A stretch of DNA of 64,000 nucleotides from positions 248,001 through 312,000 of the forward strand of contig NZ_QWLD01000016.1 of NCBI RefSeq assembly GCF_003600155.1, read 5' to 3'. The DNA is from Nesterenkonia muleiensis (GTDB taxonomy: Bacteria; Actinomycetota; Actinomycetes; Actinomycetales; Micrococcaceae). A model generated the notes under the pieces. It did not search any database. It had not been told where the DNA came from and saw only the letters and a list, made by a program, of their open reading frames with translations. Numbering within the stretch: position 1 is the first letter of the stretch; each line of letters starts with the position of its first letter. The position numbers and the translations under genes are program-made. Below, piece after piece: positions 16,656 to 24,592 of the stretch.

Positions 16656-18067
16656 AGGGGAAGGTGCTCCATCGGCCTAAGAGGGTCGATGCTGCTCATC
16701 GCACGCTGAAACGTGTCGATCGGCCACACTGTCTTGGCCCCAAGGTGGACCGATTCGGCCTGCTCGCCCGCCCAGCGGATGTGTATGGGCTCTCCCGCTG
16801 TGGCAAACCCTGACCCAGGCTCGCTGATCAGTCTCCCGTCTTGCACCGTCAGACGCTGATGGGCTGAGGCGGGTTCCGGCATACGAGGCGTTATCACATG
16901 CAGAATTCCCCCAAGATCGACGATGTCCACGACTCCGCTCAGGTTCTCAAAGCGACCTGTGAGGTAGAACTCTTGGGGGTTCTCAGGACGGTCCTCCTTC
17001 GCAGCGGCCTCGGCCAGGTTGATCAGTTGAATGACTCCAGTGACGATGGCGTCCGCTGGTCCGTCGTAGTCGTTCGTCAACCCGGATACTACGAGACCCT
17101 CCTGAGGATCGATCCAGGTGCGGGTAATATGACCGGGATACCCACCGGAATGGCCAACAAGCTCTCGGTCTCCGATCGAGGACAATTCCAGACCCAGGCC
17201 GTAGTACCGCATGGCACCTCCGGGAAGCTCAACCTCAGACTCCTTGCGCTGCATAATCCGTTTAGATGCATCCGAGAGCAGGGTCTCGTTGCCGAAGACG
17301 TGCGAACTGGCGTAGTGTGCCAACTCGTCAGCGGTCGAGTACCACCCCGTGGCCGGCGCCAGGGACCGGGTATTGATGTGGGCAACTGTGCGGCGCTTCG
17401 CACCGTAACGCACCCGGCCGGTATGACCGGCGGCATATTCCAAGGTACGGGTCTCGTCGTGCTCCGGACCGGTGCGGCCCAGATGCAGCGGCCGGACGAT
17501 AAGATCTTCGGCCAGCTCGATGTAGCTCTGCCCCCGGACCCGCTCAGCGATCAGCCCCAGCAGGCCATATCCGATATTGGTGTACTTGAAGTGCGCATTA
17601 GGGGAGAAGACCGCACCCTCCTCATAGAAGACCTGAAGTAGTTCATCACGGCTGAGAAACGGTCGGCGAAGCTGCCAGAAGTCTCCCTCTATGGAGTCCC
17701 GGACGATCCCTCCTTGATGACCCAACAGCTCCCGCACGGTGACGTTCTCGACCGCGGTGTCGGCCAGCTCGGCCACGATCTCTCCGACGAGGTCATCAAG
17801 GCGCAGGTCGCCGTCTTCGACCAGGCGCAACACGATAACCGCCGTCATGGTCTTCGAATGGGAGGCGATGCGAAACAGGTGCTGGGGTGTCAAGTCTTCA
17901 CCCGTGTTCAGGTTGGCCTTGCCCCAGGCCAGGTTAAGAATGGAATCACCTTTGTACCGAACGGCAAGCTGAAGCCCGGTGGTACCTCGATAGTCAGCCT
18001 GATACGTCGCCCACTGCTCCAGGTAGGGAGCGATGGAGCGCAACAGAGCAGTATTGTCGCCGGTCAC
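16652..18067 (-). CDS. Serine hydrolase, beta-lactamase/D-aminopeptidase family (S12), copy 2
   Basis: A 471-residue serine hydrolase of the class C beta-lactamase fold. Catalytic motifs are S69-H-S-K72 in RIASHSKTMTAV, Y162-T-N164 in FKYTNIGYGLLG, and HSGG in ELVGHSGGYPGH. No signal peptide is visible, so it is cytoplasmic and unlikely to be a resistance enzyme; S12 relatives include D-aminopeptidases and esterases. It is a clear paralog of the next gene upstream (same length, catalytic residues at identical positions, many identical blocks). It starts with GTG overlapping that gene's stop. A role in cleaving imported D-amino-acid-containing or modified peptides is the best inference. Confidence 0.87.
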   Translation of the reverse strand: MTGDNTALLRSIAPYLEQWATYQADYRGTTGLQLAVRYKGDSILNLAWGKANLNTGEDLTPQHLFRIASHSKTMTAVIVLRLVEDGDLRLDDLVGEIVAELADTAVENVTVRELLGHQGGIVRDSIEGDFWQLRRPFLSRDELLQVFYEEGAVFSPNAHFKYTNIGYGLLGLIAERVRGQSYIELAEDLIVRPLHLGRTGPEHDETRTLEYAAGHTGRVRYGAKRRTVAHINTRSLAPATGWYSTADELAHYASSHVFGNETLLSDASKRIMQRKESEVELPGGAMRYYGLGLELSSIGDRELVGHSGGYPGHITRTWIDPQEGLVVSGLTNDYDGPADAIVTGVIQLINLAEAAAKEDRPENPQEFYLTGRFENLSGVVDIVDLGGILHVITPRMPEPASAHQRLTVQDGRLISEPGSGFATAGEPIHIRWAGEQAESVHLGAKTVWPIDTFQRAMSSIDPLRPMEHLPL

Positions 18068-19482
18068 AGTGCCATCCTCTCCAATGCTTCCCCGGGTTTA
18101 CGGGTAGCCATAGCCGCGCGGAACCGTTTAATCGGCCATGCACTTATAGCCCCGAGCCTCACGGCAAAGATCTCGCCGTCATCGCCGTATGTGGCCTCAA
18201 CAGCTTCGCCGGTGGTGCCGTATCCGGGCTTACGCTCATAGATGAGGGCCCCGTCCTTGACCTCAAGTTTTTGATGCACCGACAGCGGATCTGGACTGCT
18301 GGCGGGAATCACGTGCAGGACACCACCGAGGTCCGCGATGTCTGTCACACCCCAAAGCGCTCCGAACCGGCCGGTGACCTTCAGCGCATCTGGTATCGGT
18401 TCGGGCTCGGCCTCCGCTGCGTGGAAGGCGAGATTGATCAGCTGGATGACTCCGGCGACAATGGCGTCTGCCGGTCCATCGATGGCGTTCGTCAACCCGG
18501 ATACCACCAGGCCCTCCTTGGGATCAATCCAGGTGCGAGTAATGTGACCGGGATACCCACCGGAATGGCCGACCAATTCACGGTCACCGATCTTTCCCAG
18601 ATCCAGACCCAACCCGTAGTGGCGGGTTTCACCGCCGGGAAAGGTCACCGCGGACTCCTTGCGCTGCATGAGTCTTTTCGATGAATCCGTGAGCAGTGTC
18701 TCGTTTCCGAATACGTGTGCTGCCCCGTAGGTGGTCATCTCCACAGCAGTGGAGTACCAGCCGGTCGCCGCAGCCATGGCACGGGTGTCCACATGGCCGA
18801 TGGTGCGCCGTACATCGCCGTAAGCGGTACGGCCTGTGTGGCCCGCAGCATATTCCTCAGCACGTTCAGCCACGTATTCCGGCCCCGTGCGGGTCAGCGC
18901 CAACGGTCTCACGATGAGTTCCTTCGACAATTCGGCATATGTTTGGCCTGTCACCCTCTCCAGGATGAGACCGAGGAGGCTATAGCCGATGTTGGTGTAT
19001 TTGAAGTGTTCGTTAGCCTCGAAAACAGCGCCCTCAGCACGGAGGATATGCATGAGCTGCTCACGGTCCGGGAACGGGCGGCTGCGCTGCCAGAAGTCCC
19101 CGTCCGAGGAGTCACGAATCACACCTCCTTGATGCCCGAGCAGCTCACGTACAGTCAAGGAGGCTATTGGGCTGTCCAGCAGCTCGGGGACGATCTCACC
19201 GCTCTGGTCGTCAAGACGCAACGTACCCTTCTCTATGAGCTGCATCGTCAGCACAGCGGTCATTGTCTTCGAGTGGGAGGCGATCCTGAACAGATGGTCT
19301 TCTGTGAGGTCCTGGCCAGTCTCACCATTTGCCTTCCCCCACGCCAGATTGACGACAACCTCTTCGTGATAGGCGACTGCTAGTTGAAGTCCGGTAGCGC
19401 CTCGATGCTCAGCTTGGTGACTTGCCCAGCTAGCGAGGTACGGAGCAGCGGATCGCAGCACAGTCAGCTTGTCGATGGTCAT
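18064..19482 (-). CDS. Serine hydrolase, beta-lactamase/D-aminopeptidase family (S12), copy 1
   Basis: A 472-residue paralog of the following gene, with S69-H-S-K72, Y162-T-N164 and HSGG at matching places and the same C-terminal beta-rich domain after about residue 350. There is no signal sequence, pointing to action on imported substrate inside the cell. It overlaps the stop of the upstream permease arrangement by four bases (ATGA with 19479). The tandem pair has diverged enough that the two probably differ in specificity, for example peptide length or side chain. The C-terminal extension of about 120 residues is longer than in a plain beta-lactamase and resembles the extra domains of D-aminopeptidases. 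Confidence 0.87.
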   Translation of the reverse strand: MTIDKLTVLRSAAPYLASWASHQAEHRGATGLQLAVAYHEEVVVNLAWGKANGETGQDLTEDHLFRIASHSKTMTAVLTMQLIEKGTLRLDDQSGEIVPELLDSPIASLTVRELLGHQGGVIRDSSDGDFWQRSRPFPDREQLMHILRAEGAVFEANEHFKYTNIGYSLLGLILERVTGQTYAELSKELIVRPLALTRTGPEYVAERAEEYAAGHTGRTAYGDVRRTIGHVDTRAMAAATGWYSTAVEMTTYGAAHVFGNETLLTDSSKRLMQRKESAVTFPGGETRHYGLGLDLGKIGDRELVGHSGGYPGHITRTWIDPKEGLVVSGLTNAIDGPADAIVAGVIQLINLAFHAAEAEPEPIPDALKVTGRFGALWGVTDIADLGGVLHVIPASSPDPLSVHQKLEVKDGALIYERKPGYGTTGEAVEATYGDDGEIFAVRLGAISAWPIKRFRAAMATRKPGEALERMAL

Positions 19483-20369
19483 GAACGGCCCTTCGGGTCT
19501 AATGCGTCGCGGAGCGCGTCACCGAGTGCGATGAGGCTCAGCACAGTGGCTGTCAACAGGATGCTGGGGAAGATCAGAGTGTGAATCGCCGTCTGGAAGT
19601 ACCCTTGAGCGACGGACAACTGCAGTCCCCATGAAATGGATGGCTGAGTCAGCCCGACCCCCAGGAAGGTAAGAGTCGCCTCTGCCACGATGACACCACC
19701 GACCATTGTCGTAGCCACCGCCAGTGCAGGAGCCAATGAGTTGGGCAACACATGCCCCAGAATGATCCGGGCGTGCGAGAATCCCACGGCGTGTGCAGCC
19801 TGAACGAACTCCCTCTCCTTGACCGATCTCACGGAGCTGCGAACCAGTCGCGCAAGAGTCGGCCAAGCAAAGAACGCCAGAACCAGGGAGAGGATCAAAG
19901 GAGTCCGTTCAGGAACGCTGTTGAGAACGACGATGGCGCCGAGTAGGAACGGGAAGCCTAGAATGACGTCAGCCAGCCGGGCAATGATCCTGTCGGCGAG
20001 ACCCCCGAAGTAGCCAGCAATAGTTCCCAGAGTGACCGCTACCACCAGGCAGACACTGGTGGTGGCCAGCCCAATGAACAGGGAGGTTCTGGTTCCGTGC
20101 AACACGTTGGCCATCACATCGCAGCCCTGGATGTCGGTGCCGAACGGATGCCCGGCACTGGGTGGCTGATTCGACTCGACAAGGGGACATACGCGCGGGT
20201 CTGATTCTCCAAAAAAACCGGCAATCTGCCCGGGAACGGCGGCGATGAGCAGCAGCAGAATCAATGCTGCAAGGCTGATCCAGAACTGGGGACGGCGGCG
20301 TACGGTGGTCCAGACGCCGCGTCTGGAGACCGTCGTGGATATCTCTTTGGCGGCTAGCTGCTCAGTCAT
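19479..20369 (-). CDS. Peptide ABC transporter permease (DppC family)
   Basis: A 296-residue inner-membrane permease beginning MTEQLAAKEISTTVSRRG. It has the N-terminal OppC-type segment, a first transmembrane helix at about residues 30-50, HPFGTDIQGCDVMANVLHGTRTSL before the core domain, and the EAA loop REFVQAAHAVGFSHARIILGHVLPNS. The ATG at 20369 is chosen over the longer frame because it gives the usual DppC length and overlaps the dppB-type stop by only eight bases. It forms the membrane channel with the next gene upstream. Confidence 0.9.
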   Translation of the reverse strand: MTEQLAAKEISTTVSRRGVWTTVRRRPQFWISLAALILLLLIAAVPGQIAGFFGESDPRVCPLVESNQPPSAGHPFGTDIQGCDVMANVLHGTRTSLFIGLATTSVCLVVAVTLGTIAGYFGGLADRIIARLADVILGFPFLLGAIVVLNSVPERTPLILSLVLAFFAWPTLARLVRSSVRSVKEREFVQAAHAVGFSHARIILGHVLPNSLAPALAVATTMVGGVIVAEATLTFLGVGLTQPSISWGLQLSVAQGYFQTAIHTLIFPSILLTATVLSLIALGDALRDALDPKGRS

Positions 20370-21288
20370 GGCGGATCCTGGGGTCGAGAACGGAACTGAG
20401 AACATCAACAAGCACGTTGACGACCAGGAAGACAAGAATGAGGGCAGTGGCCACACCCACCACAAGGGGCCCTTGCTGTGTGCGGATGGCATCGAAGAGA
20501 AGACCGCCGACACCGTGAATGTTGAAGATTCCTTCGATCACGATCGTGCCTCCGAGGAGGAACCCGAGTTCAATCGCCAAAAAGGTCAGAACCGGCGCGG
20601 CGGAGTTGCGCATCACGTGTACGCCGACGATCTGCCTGGAGGGCATCCCCTTCGCCACCAAGGTGCGCACGAAGTCAGAGCGGAGTGTGTCGACCACACT
20701 GCCGCGCATCAGACGGGAGGCACTGGCCAGCCCGTACAGCGCGACAATCAGCGCCGGAAGGACATATGCCTGCGGCCACCCCTCGCTCGTTCCGGCGATC
20801 GGCACCCAACCGAGTTCCAGACCGAAGATGAGCTGTGCAGAGACGCCCATGACGAAGACCGGAATAGAAGTGGCCAAGACAGTCACGAAAAGGATGGTTC
20901 GATCCGTGAGAGTGCCATAGCGCAGCCCAGCAACCAACCCCAGAACCACGCCAATGAACAGCTCCAAGGCCCACGCTGTAAGGGCCAGCGCGATAGTGGT
21001 GGGCCAGCGCGCGGCTAACTGATCAGCAATCGACCTGCCGTCGTACGTTGTTCCAAGGTCAAAGGTGAGCAGACCGCCGAGATAGTGCAAGTACTGCATA
21101 ATCAGGGGCTCGTCGAGACGGTACTCAGCTCGCAGACGAGCGACGACGTTGTCCGGCAGCGGCCGGTCCCCTCCCATGGAGGCGATGGGATCCCCGGGCA
21201 GACTGAACACTGCCGCATAGATGATGAAAGTCACTCCAATAAAGACAATGACCAGCTCTATCACGCGCCGAAGGAGAAACCGGGACAT
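20362..21288 (-). CDS. Peptide ABC transporter permease (DppB family)
   Basis: A 308-residue permease with the standard DppB start (MSRFLLRRVIELVIVFIGVT), the signature FSLPGDPI, the YRLDEPLIMQYLHYLGGLLTFDLGTTYDGR region and the EAA loop SDFVRTLVAKGMPSRQIVGVHVMRN. Six transmembrane helices are expected. Its ATG shares one base with the upstream carboxypeptidase stop (TGATG), so translation is coupled. It partners the DppC-type gene downstream. Confidence 0.9.
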   Translation of the reverse strand: MSRFLLRRVIELVIVFIGVTFIIYAAVFSLPGDPIASMGGDRPLPDNVVARLRAEYRLDEPLIMQYLHYLGGLLTFDLGTTYDGRSIADQLAARWPTTIALALTAWALELFIGVVLGLVAGLRYGTLTDRTILFVTVLATSIPVFVMGVSAQLIFGLELGWVPIAGTSEGWPQAYVLPALIVALYGLASASRLMRGSVVDTLRSDFVRTLVAKGMPSRQIVGVHVMRNSAAPVLTFLAIELGFLLGGTIVIEGIFNIHGVGGLLFDAIRTQQGPLVVGVATALILVFLVVNVLVDVLSSVLDPRIRHD

Positions 21289-22793
21289 CAGGAGACCTCC
21301 GCCACGGCTGCGGCTGCCACGGCTGTTAAAGTTCCGTACTGCACGCCGACTAGCTTTTCGATGGGCCAGGTTGTCAGCCCGGTGACAGAGCGTGCCTCCT
21401 CATACCATTGGTCAAGATACGGCTTGAGGTACGCGGCCGCATTCCGCACCTGAGGAGCTGCCGTGCCAGCCAATATTTCGGTGTGAAAAGTGCGGTACAG
21501 CATAGAGCCGAAACGTAACCGGAAGCACCGGACCAGGTCGGCGTTGGAGAAGACTTCGGCTACTGTCGCCGTCCGCTGGGAGTCCACCCGCTCGGCACGC
21601 TGATCCTCTGCGTCGCTGATCTCCTGCATCATGGAGGAGAACACCGCGGCCGCTCTGCTCAGCTGAGAGTCAATGCGCAGGTGCTCAGAGCACATATCCA
21701 GTGCTGTGACCAATACTGTTCCCAGCTCGGAGAGCTCTCTTCCCTTTCTGCGGAGCACCTCTACGTAGAGCTCGTCAGCAGGGTCGGCACTGTCAGAGTC
21801 AGGATGCGACCAATAGGGCAGCTCCGCCACGAAGGTCAATGTCCCGTATGCCTCCAGGTAGTCGGCGAGGCCACCTCCCTGCACACGTCCGACCGGATCG
21901 ACGCCGACCGCCTCCATGCTGTCGTATATATCCCGTGCCCGAGGGGCAGGGAATATCGCGGTGCCAAGTGGCTCCACTCCTGAAATTTCTGGCTCGCCCT
22001 TGTCAAGTGGGAGACCCAACTGCTGAGGAATGCGTTGAAGTGCCTCCTCAAGCGCTTCGGAGAGCCTGCTGATGTAGTAGTAAACTCCGCCCAGCTCTCC
22101 GTTGTGAAGTCCCACAGCCATAATCGGGTGAATCTGGTCCACCACGCGCATGACAGCTTGGGTCTCAGGAATAGAACGATCGAAGTAGGCACGCTTGTGA
22201 TCAAGTGGAAAGGACCACTCCACCTGCTCTATGGGTGCCGGGCGATAAAAATCCTTGGCGTAGGTGACCCGGTCTCCCGGATTCTGGAACCATGACTGAT
22301 TCAGTCGAGCTCCGTCAGGATCGATGCACGGCAGGATCTCCCAGGTCACTGGAAGTTTGGCGGCCGGCCCCCTCTGGAGGGCCACATCCTCCATCAGTTG
22401 CAATGCAGTGTGAAAACCGATGGGCTCATTGGGGTGGACTCCGCCGATGACCAGGACCGCTGGCCCTGATCCCACCGTGTAACGGTAAAGCGGCTCACCG
22501 AGACGACTCGTTCCGACCCTGGTCCTCCGCACACTCCCTGAGCTCTCAGCCATTATCTGATCGGCCCGAGACCAAATCTCATCCACAGTGGGGAACTCGG
22601 TGAGGGCATCGAACTGCCGGATGTGCCTCAGCAGCTCGTCGATGAAGTCTGCGCCTACCGTCGTTCGCGTTTCGATAGCCAAAAGGGAATCTCCAGTGCT
22701 TCTCTGTACAGGCGGCAGGGAGCGAAGAAGCGTTACAGCCCTGCGGTCCCCTGTCACGTCAACTGTTGGTTCAATCCTCGTCGACGAGGACAA
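21288..22793 (-). CDS. M14-family zinc carboxypeptidase
   Basis: A 501-residue protein with an M14 metallocarboxypeptidase core. Zinc ligands are His120 and Glu123 in GGVHPNEPIGFHT and His230 in AVGLHNGELGG; DPDGARLNQSWF is the substrate-binding loop and the catalytic Glu is probably in TFVAELPYW. No signal peptide is seen, so it would trim peptides after import. The start shown is a TTG at 22793 that overlaps the binding-protein stop by 23 bases; a GTG twelve codons in is a possible alternative. The placement between the binding protein and the permeases of a peptide importer is unusual and suggests that import and hydrolysis are one unit. Confidence 0.85.
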   Translation of the reverse strand: MSSSTRIEPTVDVTGDRRAVTLLRSLPPVQRSTGDSLLAIETRTTVGADFIDELLRHIRQFDALTEFPTVDEIWSRADQIMAESSGSVRRTRVGTSRLGEPLYRYTVGSGPAVLVIGGVHPNEPIGFHTALQLMEDVALQRGPAAKLPVTWEILPCIDPDGARLNQSWFQNPGDRVTYAKDFYRPAPIEQVEWSFPLDHKRAYFDRSIPETQAVMRVVDQIHPIMAVGLHNGELGGVYYYISRLSEALEEALQRIPQQLGLPLDKGEPEISGVEPLGTAIFPAPRARDIYDSMEAVGVDPVGRVQGGGLADYLEAYGTLTFVAELPYWSHPDSDSADPADELYVEVLRRKGRELSELGTVLVTALDMCSEHLRIDSQLSRAAAVFSSMMQEISDAEDQRAERVDSQRTATVAEVFSNADLVRCFRLRFGSMLYRTFHTEILAGTAAPQVRNAAAYLKPYLDQWYEEARSVTGLTTWPIEKLVGVQYGTLTAVAAAAVAEVS

Positions 22794-24366
22794 TGTGACT
22801 CAGCCGTGGATTCCCACCGGGCTGTGTCACCAACTCTTCGACACGCTCACTGGTTGCGTACGAGTAAGTCTCGAAAAACATCGGAACAACAGGGAAGTTC
22901 TCCTGCAGGATTTCGTGCACCGCCGCATAGGCCTCGCCGGACTCATCTCCTGTCGCGTCCGCTTCTGCCAGAGCTTCCTCAATCTCAGGGAGGTACATCG
23001 GAACGCAGTTGGTACATCCACCGGTCTCAAGGTACATCTCACGTATCGTTGCCTGCTGGCTGGGATAGAGCGCACCCCAGCGGGAGAAGAACGGACCGTC
23101 GATCTCTGCGTTCTCACGTCGTTCGGCAAACTCGGCCCAGTCCACTGTAGGGGCGGCGACAGCTTCGATGCCGAGGTTCTGACGGATGTTGTTGGCGATG
23201 GCGTTGTAGTAGTCGTCTTGACCGCTGCCGCCTGGGAAGACGATCTCCATATCGCCCTCAAAGCCCCCGGCCTCCTCAAGAAGCTCAGCGGCAGCTTCGG
23301 GGTCGTATTCGCAGTATTCACCGCAGATTCCTTCCGGGGTTCCCGGCATCACGGCAGGAGTCCAGGCGGTGGCGGGCTCCCATGCGCCTCCGAAAACGAC
23401 ATCGTTGATAGTCTCGCGATCGATTGCCAAAGAGATCGCCTGACGGACCCTGATATCGTCGTACCGCTCATCCCAGAGCGGGAGTCCCAGATGATTCATC
23501 CCCGGTGCCTCGAAATTGTAGTTGCGATCTGCGCCGAAGTCGTCCTCGGCCTGGGTACGCCTATTAGCCGGGACACCTGATACATCGATATTGCCGGCCA
23601 ACGCGTCGGTGTAGGCGGTTACCTGGTCCGAGTAGGCCACGAACGTGATCTCTCCGATGTTCGGCGGATCGCCCGCATAGTCCTCGTAGGCCCGGACGGT
23701 GATGGGTTCGCTTTCCACATAGGTGTCGACCATGGCGAACTGGCCGTTGCCGATCGGATGTTCATTGTAGGCGTCGAAGTCTTCGAAAGCAGACGGCGGC
23801 ATCGGAAACAGTGCCGTCTGGGCTTGGGTGAGCTGAACGGGGAACTGACTGTCTGGACCGACCAGTTCAACCTCGAACGTCAGCTCGTCGACGAGGTTCA
23901 GCCCTTCCATCTCATCAGTCTCAGGCTCACCTTCGGCTGGGTTGAGATCATCGAAGCCAACGATATTGGCCAGCTGCCCCGAGTTCTCGAAAGCATTGGG
24001 CCCGTAAGCCACCGCATTCCATGAGTCGATGTAGTCCTGGGCAGTTACTGGTGACCCATCATGGAAAGTCCATCCCTCACGCAGAGTGATGGTCCAGGTA
24101 GTCTGGTCATCACTTTCCACCGACTCAGCCTGAATGTAGTTCAGCTCGCCGTCCAGCTCAAGGTAAATCAGCGGCGACCACACAGCCATGCCAAAGTCAA
24201 AGGCAACAGACTGGCGTCCGGGGATGAGTATCTCCGGCTCCGTGACCGCCATGCTGATCGATCCGTCAATGTCACTTGCCTCTAGCTCGTCATCTGCGCT
24301 GTCCCCGCAAGCGGTGACGGCAAATGCCAGGCCCAAACCTAACGCTACCGCGGTACGAGTGTTCAT
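22771..24366 (-). CDS. Peptide ABC transporter substrate-binding lipoprotein (family 5)
   Basis: A 531-residue solute-binding protein of the DppA/OppA family. The start at 24366 is preceded by GAGGAGGA and gives a signal peptide with lipobox VTAC, Cys20; twelve upstream codons are excluded. Family 5 features include SPLIYLELDGEL, TWTITLREGWTFHDGSPVTAQDYIDSW (here in two adjoining blocks) and RQAISLAIDRETI. The mature chain is very acidic. It is the first gene of the minus-strand run that continues through carboxypeptidase, permeases, hydrolases, regulator and ATPase, so the promoter and palindrome upstream control the whole system. Confidence 0.92.
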   Translation of the reverse strand: MNTRTAVALGLGLAFAVTACGDSADDELEASDIDGSISMAVTEPEILIPGRQSVAFDFGMAVWSPLIYLELDGELNYIQAESVESDDQTTWTITLREGWTFHDGSPVTAQDYIDSWNAVAYGPNAFENSGQLANIVGFDDLNPAEGEPETDEMEGLNLVDELTFEVELVGPDSQFPVQLTQAQTALFPMPPSAFEDFDAYNEHPIGNGQFAMVDTYVESEPITVRAYEDYAGDPPNIGEITFVAYSDQVTAYTDALAGNIDVSGVPANRRTQAEDDFGADRNYNFEAPGMNHLGLPLWDERYDDIRVRQAISLAIDRETINDVVFGGAWEPATAWTPAVMPGTPEGICGEYCEYDPEAAAELLEEAGGFEGDMEIVFPGGSGQDDYYNAIANNIRQNLGIEAVAAPTVDWAEFAERRENAEIDGPFFSRWGALYPSQQATIREMYLETGGCTNCVPMYLPEIEEALAEADATGDESGEAYAAVHEILQENFPVVPMFFETYSYATSERVEELVTQPGGNPRLSHIVLVDED

Positions 24367-24442
24367 TCGAGTCCTCCTCTGGATGCGAGCAGCACTGTCC
24401 ACTCAGTGCGCATTTTCGAACAGTAGCACCCGAAAAACACTC

Positions 24443-24484
24443 TGTATATTGAAGTTTCACTATTTAATGAAACTTCAATATACA
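24443..24484. promoter_or_regulatory. Long perfect palindrome at the peptide-operon promoter
   Basis: Arms TGTATATTGAAGTTTCA (24443-24459) and TGAAACTTCAATATACA (24468-24484) are perfect 17-base inverted repeats around an 8-base AT-only-but-one spacer. They lie 77 bases before the binding-protein ATG. On the minus strand a plausible promoter, TTACAT-N17-TAAATA (24489 to 24461), overlaps the palindrome, so a bound protein would block transcription. The lack of GC pairs and of a T-tract argues against a terminator. The GbsR/MarR-type protein encoded in the operon is the likely binder. Confidence 0.7.
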
Positions 24485-24516
24485 TGTAACACAGTGGAAA
24501 CACCTGGCTGTTGAGC

Positions 24517-24538
24517 CCCAGGAGTAAAGCCCTCCGGG
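24517..24538 (-). terminator. Possible putA terminator stem
   Basis: About 55 bases after the putA stop a stem with one bulged A can form: CCC(A)GGAG pairs with CTCCGGG around the loop TAAAGCC. There is no clear T-tract, so it may act with a termination factor. It separates putA from the promoter of the peptide operon. Confidence 0.3.
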
Positions 24539-24592
24539 ACCCTTAGCGCGGCAAAATCACCGGTATCGCCTTTTGGGTGGCGGCCCAAGATT

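Noticed and set aside
16652-19482. Beta-lactam resistance genes
   Set aside because: The SxxK/YxN/HxG serine hydrolases lack signal peptides and sit in a peptide-import operon; D-peptidase or esterase activity fits better.
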